A stretch of DNA of 46,883 nt from JBIKVP01 sp044356745 (GCA_044356745.1 JBIKVP010000008.1:1-46883), one strand, 5' to 3'; counted from the first letter of the stretch, positions 16,188 to 25,913 are shown. Notes: a model not told the origin generated them from the letters alone. Program-made: numbers and translations.

Positions 16188-17676
16188 GTGCTTGCGCCTG
16201 ATACTGCAAAAACACCGTGATATTGGCCGCGAACACACGCAGCTGGTTGACCATGTCCACGGGCAGGTAAGCATTGAGGCGGTTGGCGTTGTTTGCATCA
16301 CGCTCGACCACGACAAGCTGTGCAAACGCATCGGCATTTTCAATCACACCGCTATCAACAAGCTCCCGCGCCGCATGGCATAGGGTGTTACGCACTGAGC
16401 GCGGCGTAGCGATGCTTTGAAGCCCAGCAGGGTTATCATTTGCCAAAGCCTGACGTGAGTGGTTGTTGGCAACCGCAACCTTGAAATAACGGGTCATGAA
16501 CATTACCTGACCGATCGTCTCAATATCGCGGAATGTGGCATCAGGCACACCCGCACTATTGAGCTGCTCAGTCGTCACAAGGCGATCAATCACCACCGTG
16601 CCGTCAGCAAGGTTTTTAAGCGCCCCTATGCCATCGACATAAAGCGCTTGACGCGATGTTATATCAAACCACAAGCTTTTATCACGCGGAGGCAAGATGC
16701 CCGGCACACGCAATGTTTGCAGTGGGCGAGAAAGCTCAGGTGCGTCTGTGAGATGCTCCGCAACGATTCCGCCAACAGCCGCCGCAACATCCCAAAGCGG
16801 ATTCGGGCGCGTTTGTGAGCCGATAATTGTTGCGTGGCGATCATTACGCCCGTTTCCGAGCGAAACCAGCGTGCCAAGCGAGCCATAGCTTGCCGTGATA
16901 TAATGCCCGTAAGTTTGTTTGAGCGGCGACCAGCGCCCTGTGCTCACATCGCTTAAAAAGTCACGCAAGCTGTTGAGTGAGGTGGTGTCTGAATAAGGGC
17001 CGCAGATCCAATCAAACTCTTCATCACCCAGTGCAGCCAAGCCTGTGGCTAGCGCGGGGACACCAGCGCCTCCTGCCATTGCAGTGATGGTCACGCGCCC
17101 TGCCAAAATGTTTGGAAGGCCAGAGATTCCTGTCAGCAACAACACCTCAAGATCATTATTGATCGCGCCCACGTGGCGCGAGGTGACAGTGACAACGTTT
17201 GTCGATGATGTCGCTGTGATCGGGATGTTGAGCGCGTTGATTGTGTCGCGGATCGTCGTTGCAATCTGCGTTGTGGTATCGGCTGCATTGACTTGGATAG
17301 AGCTTTGAAAGCCCAAAAAGCCAAAGGTGGCCACACCCGCCGCTGATGGCGCAGTGTTGATCGTGATGGTGCATGTGGCAGCCGTTCCTGCGGGATCAGC
17401 AAGCGGGAGAACCCAGATCGGCTGAAACGGCGCGGCGTTACGTGCCTTGTTAAACATTGACACGAGCATTGAGCCCACGCCGAAATAACTGATTGCTTCA
17501 GCCTCTGATTGAATGGGGCCTACAGGCACGTTGGCAGCAGCAGTCCCTGCTGATGTCTTTTGACCGAGCAACAGTTGGCGCGATTGCCCTTCATAAGGCG
17601 TGCCACCTGAATTAATTTCGGCATAAAAAAAGGGAACCAAAAGGTTCCCCGGAATTGCATTGAAGGCCACAACCAT
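16177..17676 (-). CDS. Contractile tail sheath protein (Mu gpL-like)
   Basis: 499 residues, the right size for a Mu-type sheath. Visible features are VAFNAIPGNLLVPFFYAEIN at the start, the variable beta domain in the middle (TTIRDTINALNIPITATSST), FDWICGPYSDTTSLNSLRDF, and a conserved C-terminal region with PRSVRNTLCHAARELVDSG and LNAYLPVDMVNQLRVFA. It assembles around the tube and contracts on infection. The ATG overlaps the stop of the DUF2635 gene (TAATG). Confidence 0.92.
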   Translation of the reverse strand: MVVAFNAIPGNLLVPFFYAEINSGGTPYEGQSRQLLLGQKTSAGTAAANVPVGPIQSEAEAISYFGVGSMLVSMFNKARNAAPFQPIWVLPLADPAGTAATCTITINTAPSAAGVATFGFLGFQSSIQVNAADTTTQIATTIRDTINALNIPITATSSTNVVTVTSRHVGAINNDLEVLLLTGISGLPNILAGRVTITAMAGGAGVPALATGLAALGDEEFDWICGPYSDTTSLNSLRDFLSDVSTGRWSPLKQTYGHYITASYGSLGTLVSLGNGRNDRHATIIGSQTRPNPLWDVAAAVGGIVAEHLTDAPELSRPLQTLRVPGILPPRDKSLWFDITSRQALYVDGIGALKNLADGTVVIDRLVTTEQLNSAGVPDATFRDIETIGQVMFMTRYFKVAVANNHSRQALANDNPAGLQSIATPRSVRNTLCHAARELVDSGVIENADAFAQLVVVERDANNANRLNAYLPVDMVNQLRVFAANITVFLQYQAQAQAA

Positions 17677-17924
17677 TATGATTTCTCCTCGTCAACACGG
17701 GCAGGTTTGCGCCGTGTGTTTGTGTCAGATTCAGCGGGAGGCGCTGGCTCAACAGGTGGCTCAGTGACGATCACATCACCGTGCGCAATGCGCTGTTGCC
17801 AATAGCCATCAAGACCAACAGGCTCACCCTCAACGCTCAAAAGCCGCGTGCTGTTGGGAAAGCGAATAGGGAAGGGGTTGCCTGTCTCCTTGTGGAGCGC
17901 AGGTTTAATAAAAACAGTGTCCAT
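17676..17924 (-). CDS. DUF2635 protein (Mu gp38-like)
   Basis: 82 residues from the ATG at 17924, chosen for the GAGG six bases upstream; an ATG five codons earlier overlaps the previous stop. The start DTVFIKPALHKETGNPFPIR and then GEPVGLDGYWQQRIAHGDV match the DUF2635 pattern, which in Mu lies just before the sheath gene. The tail is Pro/Glu-rich and ends in a basic/acid stretch. Exact role unknown; it probably acts in tail assembly. Confidence 0.82.
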   Translation of the reverse strand: MDTVFIKPALHKETGNPFPIRFPNSTRLLSVEGEPVGLDGYWQQRIAHGDVIVTEPPVEPAPPAESDTNTRRKPARVDEEKS

Positions 17925-17938
17925 AATGTCCTCTATCA

Positions 17939-18661
17939 TTAAGTCGGGAGTGTCACTGACGCGATAATCGTGTCACCCGCAGCGGATGGCGCATCGGGAT
18001 CAATCACGATCCCAACGGTGGTTAAATCAGGCAATACAGGCATCACAGGCGCACCGTTTTGCAGCGCAACGCCAATGCTTTGCGCAAAAGCGCCGTTACT
18101 TAAGCTGCTTAAAACACCAAACAACGGCTCAGGAATGCGTGCCGCACCCGAAGGCGCAGACGCAGGATTGAGATCAAATTGATCGTCAGGCACTTCGCAT
18201 TCAAAGCGTAGCGTGCGCGTGACGCTCATCATCGCTTCTTCAGCGCCGCGCTCGGTCTCGCTTTCAATGCCTAAAATCAAATTGCCAAACAGTTTGCGAA
18301 ACGGCTCGCCTTTTGCGCCATAAAACAGGGCATGGCGCACTTGACCATCCAGCGCATCAATGTGCGCTTCAAGCATGGCTTCCTCATTGCTTGCGCCAAT
18401 CACCATGAGCACAACATCAAGCCCAAGCGTGCGCTTGAACGGAATGCCGCCACGATGTGCTGGCTCGGCTTTGTCATCATTGACATAAACCGAAAGCGCA
18501 TAACGCATTGTGCGCTGTTCATCGCGCGTGAGCGGTCTTAAGCGCGTGTCAAACACATTCCCTCCCGCATAGGTCGGGAAACCTGCATTCGCCTCAATCG
18601 CAGACTGAGGACACAGCGCCTCAAGTGCAGCCAAACGCAGCGCAATGCGGGTATAGCTCAT
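17939..18661 (-). CDS. Putative tail terminator / Mu gp37-region protein
   Basis: 240 residues. Features are RIALRLAALEALCPQSAIEA, VFDTRLRPLTRDEQRTMRYA, and VVLMVIGASNEEAMLEAHID in a beta-alpha pattern like tail terminator proteins (gpU family), with a Pro/Ala-rich C-terminal part. It lies between the head-tail connector and DUF2635/sheath genes, where Mu-like phages carry the tail completion gene. The assignment rests on position and fold impression, not a firm motif. Confidence 0.68.
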   Translation of the reverse strand: MSYTRIALRLAALEALCPQSAIEANAGFPTYAGGNVFDTRLRPLTRDEQRTMRYALSVYVNDDKAEPAHRGGIPFKRTLGLDVVLMVIGASNEEAMLEAHIDALDGQVRHALFYGAKGEPFRKLFGNLILGIESETERGAEEAMMSVTRTLRFECEVPDDQFDLNPASAPSGAARIPEPLFGVLSSLSNGAFAQSIGVALQNGAPVMPVLPDLTTVGIVIDPDAPSAAGDTIIASVTLPT

Positions 18662-19065
18662 GAGGGTTTTTCTTCATTCAAATCAAGTGTGATGCGCTGG
18701 CCGTTACCATCGGGCACAACCTCACTCACACGCCATGCTGTGCTGTCAGAAATGCGCACGATGCGATCACCCACAAGAGGCATCCAACCCAAAGACTCGG
18801 CTTTGACAGTGACTTGTGGACGTGCCGAGGTAAGCCCGGGGCTTTGAGCATCATACACCCTGCCATACGTTGCACCGGCATCAACGCGGGTTGCTGTGGC
18901 GTGAAATATGGCAGTTGTCGTAATAACCGCGCGTGTGTTGTCCACAACGCGCGGCGCATTGACGTTATTGATTGTACGCATCGGCTCAAAGCGGAAGCTT
19001 TCGCCAAAACAGCCGTCAACGACCCCTTGAATCATCAGATCAAGGGAGTCGAAAGGGGAGGCCAT
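18658..19065 (-). CDS. Putative head-tail connector (lambda gpFII-like)
   Basis: 135 residues from the ATG at 19065, one base after the stop of the DUF2190 gene; a longer open frame upstream is read-through of that gene's complement. The C-terminal half, VKAESLGWMPLVGDRIVRIS followed by WRVSEVVPDGNGQRITLDL, fits small beta-barrel joining proteins that cap the filled head. It overlaps the next gene start by four bases. Moderate certainty. Confidence 0.7.
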   Translation of the reverse strand: MASPFDSLDLMIQGVVDGCFGESFRFEPMRTINNVNAPRVVDNTRAVITTTAIFHATATRVDAGATYGRVYDAQSPGLTSARPQVTVKAESLGWMPLVGDRIVRISDSTAWRVSEVVPDGNGQRITLDLNEEKPS

Positions 19066-19066
19066 G

Positions 19067-19408
19067 TTAGCCGACGAGCTGGAGACGGATGTTGGCTGCT
19101 GTATCTGCCGTTGCTTTAGCGGCAAGGCCAAAGCCGATAAAGGTGTTGCCAGACGATGTTTTTGTGACGTTTTTCGCGGTATTATCCCAATAAACTTTGG
19201 TTCCCGCCGTCCAGTCTGTGCCTGCGCCAGATGCCGTTGGCAGGTTCCAAACGCCTGTGGTTTGCAGCGCAAACGTTTCTGTTTGCGCAGCCGTGACAAT
19301 TGCCACGCCAAAAATAGAGCCGATGAGGTAGCCTGTGCCACTCACAACGCCCCCTGATGGGGCAATCATGTCAAGCACATTGCCGTCTTGCACAAAGTTT
19401 TTAGCCAT
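19067..19408 (-). CDS. DUF2190 capsid decoration (cement) protein
   Basis: 113 residues with the DUF2190 layout: AKNFVQDGNVLDMIAPSGGV, VVSGTGYLIGSIFGVAIVTA, GVWNLPTASG and GTKVYWDNTAKNVT. In several phages these proteins coat and stabilise the capsid. It sits directly after the capsid gene. The strongly Ala/Gly/Thr-rich composition fits a beta-tulip decoration fold. Confidence 0.88.
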   Translation of the reverse strand: MAKNFVQDGNVLDMIAPSGGVVSGTGYLIGSIFGVAIVTAAQTETFALQTTGVWNLPTASGAGTDWTAGTKVYWDNTAKNVTKTSSGNTFIGFGLAAKATADTAANIRLQLVG

Positions 19409-19453
19409 TTCGATAGTCCTTTAAATGAGGGTTTTTAATTCAAAGCGAGCGCG

Positions 19454-21415
19454 TTAAGCGCCCGGATTGCGATAAGCTCCGCGGAAGTCAATCGCGCCGC
19501 ACCCAAAGTCATGCTCAAGCGAAACGCTCAATCCTTGTGTGCCAAATGGTGATTCAAGGCGCAAACGAGGAGCAGTAAAGCCTTCAAGCAGACCCCACTC
19601 AAAGCATGGCAAAATGTCAGGTGACTCGAACAGATACCATGGATTGCCCGTTAAACGCGCTGTTGCAACGATCTGAAGCGTTGCTGTGAATGGGTTAACA
19701 TTGGATGCTTGAGCCGCTTGCAATGGGGCAAGAAGCTGTTGTGCTTGTGTCTCTTTATCGGGCGACACAAGAATAATTTTTGGAGTGATATCCAGCGGCT
19801 CACCGTCAAGATTGGTTTGCTTACGCAGCGCTTTGCGCCCTGCATCAAGAGCCGCCACATCAATCACTGTGCCAGAACCCGCAAGGTTGCCGCGTCCAGC
19901 AGCAAAAACCTGCGCATTACCCTCAATCAGTGTGGGGCCGTTGTTAGCTGAACCCGATGTGAGCATCGCGTAAAAGGTTTTATCCTCAAACTGCATCACT
20001 TTGTCACCATAGGTACTTAATGCGCGGTCGAGGCCACCAAGCGAGTCATTGACAAGCATTTGACGGGTGACTGTGAAGCTAACACCATAGGGGATAACGC
20101 GAGTCTTTTCACGCGCCTCAACCAGAGTGCCGTTTTTAATTTCTCCACCCTCTTGAATAGGCTGAAGCGTCGGGAAGTCACCAAAACGCACGCTATTGTG
20201 ATCCCTAAAATCAACATAAGTGCGTTGACGGGCAATTTTACGATAAGAAGCTTGTGCAATGTTATAACGCGCCTGAAGAGCGCGGTTCATGGCGTTTTCA
20301 AACAAAAGCGGGAAGTCTGAAAGCGAATGCGCGCCACCAGAACGACGGCCAAACGCCTCATCAAGTACGGCTTCCCTATCACGGGCGCTCGCTAAAAACC
20401 CGCGATGCCCCACATGAATGGCGGCCATTTCAACGATTGAACGCTGTGCATATTCACGCGCCGGCTCGCTTAATTCGCCAGTTGCACCCATGCGATGCGC
20501 CATGGCTTCTGTCATTGCAATTGCACGAGTCTCACTGGCATCACGCTCAACGCGCACGCTTCTTGTCGGGCGTGATTCAGCGTCAGTTGCCAAGCGCTCA
20601 AAAGCGGCATGGCGGAAGGCTTCAACCGAAGTCCCATCACCAATTGCGCGGTCAATATCAGCGGCTTCCATGCCAGATCGCCGACCAATGTCGTTGATCT
20701 CTTTGATGCGTGTGCGCTCAGCAGCAAGCACACTTTGTGAATCAGGCGCAACAGGCGCGTGATGTGCTTGCGCACGTGTTTCAATGGGTGTTGGCTCTGT
20801 TGTGCTGTCTGTCGTGGCCACAGACACGGCCTCTTTGCGTGCTTCGGGCATCGCAGACTCCTCTAGTGTTGATCGGGTCTCTTGACCTGATTCAGGGGGG
20901 GAAACGGAAATTGAACGGATTTTAGCTCCTACATCCGCAGGAACGGTGACGAGGGACACTTCCAAGAGCTCCCAGCGCGTCATGCGCCATGTTTCAGAAC
21001 CATCAGATTCAGAAACAAGAGAACGTGCGTCAATGCGATAGCCGATCGATATGCCGCTTAATTCGCCGCGTGACACCATGCCCTCATAGGCACGGCCTGT
21101 TTCATTGTCATTGAAGCGCAAACGGCCTTTAAGCACGCCGTTATCGAGTCTGGCTTCTTCAACAACGCCGATTGGCAAATCAACATCGTGATTGAACAAG
21201 AGCGACATGCGCCCTTCAGAGGCGCGGCTTAAATCAACCGCATCAGACCCCATATCAAGCTCTTCGATGTACCAGCCATAGCGCTTAACGGGCGCACCTG
21301 TGGCAAAAACAGCGTCAACCGTGCGCGTTTTTGAATTGTAGCTTGCCGGCGCAAAAGACGCGAAACGCGTCATCGTGCTCGGAAGGGCATCCCGATTAAC
21401 ATGATCTAATGGCAT
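19454..21415 (-). CDS. Prohead protease - major capsid protein fusion
   Basis: 653 residues. Residues 15-168 form a U35 (HK97-type) protease: LLFNHDVDLPIG (His near 76), GELSGISIGYR (Ser near 123) and WELLEVSLVTVPAD. A variable acidic/basic linker (about 170-300, likely the scaffold or delta domain) leads to an HK97-fold capsid domain with NSVRFGDFPTLQPIQEGGEI, VSFTVTRQMLVNDSLGGLDR and a final GLSVSLEHDFGCGAIDFRGA. The protease would cut itself from the capsid domain during maturation. Such fusions are known in lambda/Mu-hybrid phages, usually with the same neighbours. Confidence 0.92.
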   Translation of the reverse strand: MPLDHVNRDALPSTMTRFASFAPASYNSKTRTVDAVFATGAPVKRYGWYIEELDMGSDAVDLSRASEGRMSLLFNHDVDLPIGVVEEARLDNGVLKGRLRFNDNETGRAYEGMVSRGELSGISIGYRIDARSLVSESDGSETWRMTRWELLEVSLVTVPADVGAKIRSISVSPPESGQETRSTLEESAMPEARKEAVSVATTDSTTEPTPIETRAQAHHAPVAPDSQSVLAAERTRIKEINDIGRRSGMEAADIDRAIGDGTSVEAFRHAAFERLATDAESRPTRSVRVERDASETRAIAMTEAMAHRMGATGELSEPAREYAQRSIVEMAAIHVGHRGFLASARDREAVLDEAFGRRSGGAHSLSDFPLLFENAMNRALQARYNIAQASYRKIARQRTYVDFRDHNSVRFGDFPTLQPIQEGGEIKNGTLVEAREKTRVIPYGVSFTVTRQMLVNDSLGGLDRALSTYGDKVMQFEDKTFYAMLTSGSANNGPTLIEGNAQVFAAGRGNLAGSGTVIDVAALDAGRKALRKQTNLDGEPLDITPKIILVSPDKETQAQQLLAPLQAAQASNVNPFTATLQIVATARLTGNPWYLFESPDILPCFEWGLLEGFTAPRLRLESPFGTQGLSVSLEHDFGCGAIDFRGAYRNPGA

Positions 21416-21420
21416 GGTTT

Positions 21421-22938
21421 TTAATCCGTTTTTTCATCATCATCACCACCCGCTGGCGTTGATGCTTGTGTTTTGCCGCTTTGCGCGACGCGGCGCGGGT
21501 CAATGTCGAAAACAAGCCCTTGCGCATCGATCTCTTTGAAAAAGTCTTGATATTCGCCAACAACCACGCGCCAATCTTTACCCCATCCCCCGATAAAGTC
21601 TTGCGGCGAGAGTCGGCCAGAACGCACGGCCAGTATGTCAGCTTCCATATCCTTACGCGGGTCAATTGGCTCATTTGCGGGCGGCAAGTAATGGCGTTTA
21701 TATCCACCTTCACGCGCCTTTAAGCGCCCCGACATAATCGCGACCTCTAAAAACCGCTCAACGATGCGATCTAGCATCATCGGTATAATCATGAGGTATT
21801 GATGCTGCTCAGCGAGCCGACGAACCTCAATTTTACCCGCACGAAGCGATGAATAATTGGCTTGCCTCAAATCACCCGTGAGCTGGTCGTAAGTGATGCC
21901 CACACCCGCCGCGATTCCCATCAGCGCATTGATTGAAACCGCATCAACCTGTGATGTTGATGCGGGATTAAACTCTTTAACCTCTTCGCCCGGTTCAAAA
22001 TAAATCTGCGCACCGGGTTTGAGACTTTCAACCCGCTCTTGCCCTGTTTTTGCAGCGCTTCCCGCAAGGCTCGATGCAGCATCAGGCTTTGTAATAATCA
22101 GGCCAATGCACGCTTCCATGCGTGCTTTAACAACGAGCGCATCCATAAAATCAGCATAATCACGCGCCGTCATCAGGATGGGTGCAAAAACGGGTGCACC
22201 ACGCACTTGTCCGGGGCGAAGCGGGCGATAGAGATGACACACATCCGCCCGTTTATGGAATTGCGACTGGCCATAAACGCCATTCAGATTAACATTTTCC
22301 CCTGGTGCGCTTGCGTGCAGCCAAAGCCCTTTGCGCTCATCAAAATCACCCAGTTCAACACCCAGCCGCGCACGGCCTTTGTTGCGCCGCGTGGTTAAAC
22401 CTGCGCTGTCTTGCGTTTCATCGATCCAATCACCCTCGTTGACCTGAAGCGCCAACGGCACAGGGCGCGTGCGATCATCCATGCGACGCGGGATCATGCG
22501 TATCACGCTGTCCCCACCTTCCATCGCCGAGCGATAGGCCATCGCTTGAAGGCCACCAAAATCAAGCACGCGCTCAATATCACACGACGCGCACCAATCA
22601 TCCCACAGAGCTTGCACCTGCGCATCGAGACGGCGCGAGCCTGTGTCAAAGCGCACCGTGATGCCCGTTCCCACGGCTTGAGCCGTAAGAATATCCAGCG
22701 CCCGTGCGCCAATCCATGTGTTGCGCACCATTTCGCGCGAGCGCTCGCGCAAGGCTGGCAATGCCCCAGACAGGGCGCTGTTGGCGCTTGTTTGCCCGTA
22801 AGAGCGAAACGATGACCCGCGACGGCCTTTTGTTGCGCCGTCATAAGCTTCAGCCTGTCGCAACACCACCTGTGCACGCGCACGGCTCAGCGCTGCTTGT
22901 GGAGCAACCCAAGCGAGAGCGCGTAAAAACGGGTTCAT
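21421..22938 (-). CDS. Portal protein (lambda family)
   Basis: 505 residues. Conserved pattern: RARAQVVLRQAEAYDGATKG, NTWIGARALDILTAQAVGTG, GDSVIRMIPRR, VCHLYRPLRPGQVRGAPVFA, PGAQIYFEPGEEVKEFNPAS, and YDQLTGDLRQANYSSLRAGK. It forms the dodecameric portal at the capsid vertex, the docking point for terminase and head-tail connectors. It stops five bases before the capsid-protease start and follows the gpW-like gene by two bases. Confidence 0.94.
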   Translation of the reverse strand: MNPFLRALAWVAPQAALSRARAQVVLRQAEAYDGATKGRRGSSFRSYGQTSANSALSGALPALRERSREMVRNTWIGARALDILTAQAVGTGITVRFDTGSRRLDAQVQALWDDWCASCDIERVLDFGGLQAMAYRSAMEGGDSVIRMIPRRMDDRTRPVPLALQVNEGDWIDETQDSAGLTTRRNKGRARLGVELGDFDERKGLWLHASAPGENVNLNGVYGQSQFHKRADVCHLYRPLRPGQVRGAPVFAPILMTARDYADFMDALVVKARMEACIGLIITKPDAASSLAGSAAKTGQERVESLKPGAQIYFEPGEEVKEFNPASTSQVDAVSINALMGIAAGVGITYDQLTGDLRQANYSSLRAGKIEVRRLAEQHQYLMIIPMMLDRIVERFLEVAIMSGRLKAREGGYKRHYLPPANEPIDPRKDMEADILAVRSGRLSPQDFIGGWGKDWRVVVGEYQDFFKEIDAQGLVFDIDPRRVAQSGKTQASTPAGGDDDEKTD

Positions 22939-22940
22939 GA

Positions 22941-23138
22941 TCAGTCGCGGCTATGTTCTGTGTAAGCAATACGCGACACAGGCGTGACTTTTGCTTTGAG
23001 CGCACCAAGAGCACGCTCCATATCGGCTTGCGAGCGATATTCGACTTTACGACGCTCATTGCCGGATTCGTATTCAACAATCTTTGCGCCGCTCGCAATC
23101 GCCGCCTCGAGCTTTAGAATATCATCTGCGATTGCCAT
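22941..23138 (-). CDS. gpW-like head-tail joining protein
   Basis: 65 residues, the usual gpW size. It has DDILKLEAAIASGAKIVEYE and VEYRSQADMERALGALKAKV, the classic pattern LxxLExAIASG...VxYRSxxDMxRAL. In lambda gpW follows terminase and precedes portal, as here. It plugs the portal and prepares the tail-joining surface. Confidence 0.88.
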   Translation of the reverse strand: MAIADDILKLEAAIASGAKIVEYESGNERRKVEYRSQADMERALGALKAKVTPVSRIAYTEHSRD

Positions 23139-23141
23139 GTT

Positions 23142-25160
23142 TTACCAGTTCCTGCCGCGCCCACCCAGCCAATCACTTTGATCAGCCGCAGGGCGTTTTG
23201 TTTCTGTTTTTGGGGGTGGCGCATCAAGCGCCGCCGTTGCTGTAAAAAGATTTTGCTCTTGTGCCGCTTCAGGAATGCCCCTGATGCGTGCAAGGTTTGC
23301 CCACTGCTCAGGTGTGGTGCTTGAAATTCCAAGGTATTCAGCCAGCGCCATGTTATAAACGCGGCAATCGAGAAAGTGGTTGTCCGTTTGATTCGGGCGC
23401 ACTTTCCAGCGCTTAATCGAGCGCCCACGCACCCGATCCTCAACAAGATATTCCGCCGTGATCTGGCGAAAATAGTTTTCGTCCATCCATAAGCCAAAGT
23501 GACACAATCCCGATGGATCACAATCGTGACCCGCGCGAATGCCCTCTTTGTTGAGATGCTGATAAAACGCACCTTTCAAAGACCACGTACCAATCGGCCA
23601 GACCCGCGCACCTTGTTTGATGCGCTTGCCGCCCAGATCCACGTCAACAAGCGTTGGTTGCCCGATTGCGGGGCGATTCCATCCCTCTAACCCCTTAATG
23701 GCAAGAATGACATCTCGCCCTGTTAAAGGGTTTGGCCTTTGATTGTTTCGCACGAACGCATACACCACGTGCGAGCGATACCCTGAATCAATGGCAAGCG
23801 CATCAACGCGCCTTAAACCACCAAACGCATCGGCATAATCGCGATCAAGAACACGCTCTTTGAGTAATAAAAAAGCACCCGCGCTTGCATCTGAGGTTTC
23901 ACCCTCCAGATAATCCGCATCAACCACCCATGATTGACCATCAGGCGCATACGCCGTGACCTCAACCCAAAGTCCACGCATCTGCACGTCAGCCGAGGCA
24001 ACAAGCAACATGCCTCTTGGTGGCACATGGTAGCGCTTGAGGCTTTCATCACGGCGCAGCATGAGCCGCTCGTGATCAGGCGCATCGCCTTTCATTTCAT
24101 AGGGTAGGCCGAGCCAGATATTATAAAATGACTTGAGCCTGAGCGGATCATCGCGGCATTGAATAAACGCCTTAGCAATCTCATCCCACGGCACAAAGGG
24201 CGATGACAGGCTATCAAAGTGATAACTCGGAAACGCCCCAGCGCGTGATGCTGTGGGTTGCCAGCCAAACGGCTCACCCGCTTTTTTGAGCTCAACCGCC
24301 TCACACACAAGGCGCGTACGCTCGTGGCTCTCAATGATCTGCCCACAACACGGCGCAACATAAAACGCCTTGTAGGGGTATTCTTTTTCAAACTTGAAAC
24401 TATCGCCCCACTCAAATTTAACAGGCGAAGCACACCCGGGACACTTCACAAACAGATAACGCTGATCACCCTCATGGAATCGCGCATCGATTTTACTCTC
24501 GCCCTTGATCGTGGGCGTTGAAATATCGATGCGTTTCCAATCACCTGATGCCAAAAACGACATCTGACGACCGTTTGAAAGCTCAAGCGGATCGCCCTGA
24601 CCATCAAGATCATCAGGGTATTGATCAATCTCATCACGAAACAAATCTTTGACTGACTTGGAACGCAGATCAGCGGCGGACGTTGCAATCGCAAGGGTTA
24701 AAAACCCTCCCGAAAAGCGCTTTGAATAGGTTGTCGATCCCTTGCCAGAGCGCGAGGCTTGCCCCGCCACTTTATCCGCCAGAGGTGCAGTCTGCTTGAT
24801 CGCTGGATCAAGTTTTTGCGTGTTGAAATCTGTCAGCGCCGAATCCGTGGGCTGTATGATCATCATATTGCCCGGCTCACGGTCTATCTTATAGCCCGTT
24901 CCTGCCAGTATGAGGGTTGTGAACCCCGTTTGTGCGCTTTTGCGCACCGCGATCTCGTTGACAGGGCAATCAGCGGCCAGCATATCAAGCGGCTCGCAGA
25001 TGTAGGATGTGAGCTTCACATCCCATTTTTGCCCCTGTTTGATGCCATCAGGCACAATTAGATATTGAGCCGCCCATGCAGACGGCATCATCGGTATGGA
25101 CGGCGCTAAGATGCTGGCAAGCGTGCCGGCAATGATCTTGAGCGACGGTTTAAAACTCAT
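23142..25160 (-). CDS. terL: Terminase large subunit, GpA family
   Basis: 672 residues, in the GpA range. The ATPase half carries the Walker A-like KSAQTGFTT (about 74-82), TYSKRFSGGFL, and the Walker B-like DLFRDEIDQYPDD. A metal-binding region has CPGC and CCGQ pairs (about 240-275). The C-terminal nuclease half has LLVASADVQMRGLWVEVTAY, ALAIDSGYRSHVVYAFVR and DNHFLDCRVYNMALAEYLGI. It cuts and pumps DNA into the prohead. The start overlaps the stop of the small subunit (ATGA). GpA enzymes commonly make cohesive ends; the cos site is not identified here. Confidence 0.94.
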   Translation of the reverse strand: MSFKPSLKIIAGTLASILAPSIPMMPSAWAAQYLIVPDGIKQGQKWDVKLTSYICEPLDMLAADCPVNEIAVRKSAQTGFTTLILAGTGYKIDREPGNMMIIQPTDSALTDFNTQKLDPAIKQTAPLADKVAGQASRSGKGSTTYSKRFSGGFLTLAIATSAADLRSKSVKDLFRDEIDQYPDDLDGQGDPLELSNGRQMSFLASGDWKRIDISTPTIKGESKIDARFHEGDQRYLFVKCPGCASPVKFEWGDSFKFEKEYPYKAFYVAPCCGQIIESHERTRLVCEAVELKKAGEPFGWQPTASRAGAFPSYHFDSLSSPFVPWDEIAKAFIQCRDDPLRLKSFYNIWLGLPYEMKGDAPDHERLMLRRDESLKRYHVPPRGMLLVASADVQMRGLWVEVTAYAPDGQSWVVDADYLEGETSDASAGAFLLLKERVLDRDYADAFGGLRRVDALAIDSGYRSHVVYAFVRNNQRPNPLTGRDVILAIKGLEGWNRPAIGQPTLVDVDLGGKRIKQGARVWPIGTWSLKGAFYQHLNKEGIRAGHDCDPSGLCHFGLWMDENYFRQITAEYLVEDRVRGRSIKRWKVRPNQTDNHFLDCRVYNMALAEYLGISSTTPEQWANLARIRGIPEAAQEQNLFTATAALDAPPPKTETKRPAADQSDWLGGRGRNW

Positions 25161-25813
25161 GCGTGATAATCAAGACTCGCTTGATCGCTGCGCTCTTCAT
25201 CAGACGGCTTTGCGTCAGTGTCACGCTCTGAAAGCAGCCGCATCGATTGCGAAAGCGTCTCCCTCAATTCACGCGCAATCTCTTTAAGCTTGCCACGCGC
25301 ACCGTTTACGCCACCTTTTCCCACCGCATCCGCAAGCGCTTCCGCGTGGGTTGAGATTTGATCAATCGCTCTCACGAGCGCCTCAGCGCACTCGGTCATC
25401 GCCTCAGTGACCTCATGCAGCGGCAAGAGCTTGCCAATGCGCTCATCCAGATCAAGCTGCGCCATATCAGCTTTAAGAGCCATGTGACGGGCTTGCTCAG
25501 CCGAATAAACAGGGTTCACACTATCAGAGATCAAAGCAGGTGCTTGCGCTGTCTGTGTTGCTTTTTTGGTCGCAGCCCCTTGCTCACGCATAAGGTCTGT
25601 CGTCTCGCCAACAGCGCGATCATACGCAGCAACATTAATCAGCTTAGGCTTACCGCGCCCCTCGCACTGTCCGAGCAAAAGACCATCACGCTCAAGGCGT
25701 GCAACCTTTTCGCCAACCGTTTGTTTCGTCACACCTTTCAGCTTAGCAAGCGCCGTCACACTCAACCACAGTCCGTTATCAAGTGTCAGTGAAGCGTCAG
25801 GGCTTTTTTGCAT
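25157..25813 (-). CDS. terS: Terminase small subunit, Nu1-like
   Basis: 218 residues. The N-terminal winged helix (about 14-60) reads LWLSVTALAKLKGVTKQTVG, EKVARLERDGLL, GRGKPKLINVAAYDRAVGET, in the pattern of Nu1-type DNA-packaging proteins. A helical C-terminal region (YSAEQARHMALKADMAQLDL, LPLHEVTEAMTECAEALV) would oligomerise and bind the large subunit. It recognises the packaging site. Directly upstream of and coupled to the large subunit. Confidence 0.85.
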   Translation of the reverse strand: MQKSPDASLTLDNGLWLSVTALAKLKGVTKQTVGEKVARLERDGLLLGQCEGRGKPKLINVAAYDRAVGETTDLMREQGAATKKATQTAQAPALISDSVNPVYSAEQARHMALKADMAQLDLDERIGKLLPLHEVTEAMTECAEALVRAIDQISTHAEALADAVGKGGVNGARGKLKEIARELRETLSQSMRLLSERDTDAKPSDEERSDQASLDYHA

Positions 25814-25862
25814 TGTGTCAGGGGTGTAAGGTCAACTTTAATATCCTCTCGCTACCAAAATC

Positions 25863-25880
25863 GCGGGCTCTTCCGCCCGC
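25863..25880 (-). terminator. Hairpin before terminase small-subunit gene
   Basis: GCGGGC and GCCCGC (25875-25880 and 25863-25868 on the minus strand) form a perfect 6-bp GC stem with a six-base loop. The following bases are GATTTTGG, so it is a weak terminator at best. It fills the 100-bp gap between the minor tail Z-like gene and terS, and may also be part of the packaging site region. Confidence 0.4.
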
Positions 25881-25913
25881 AGGGGATGGATGAAGGGGAA
25901 GAACCTTTGGAAA

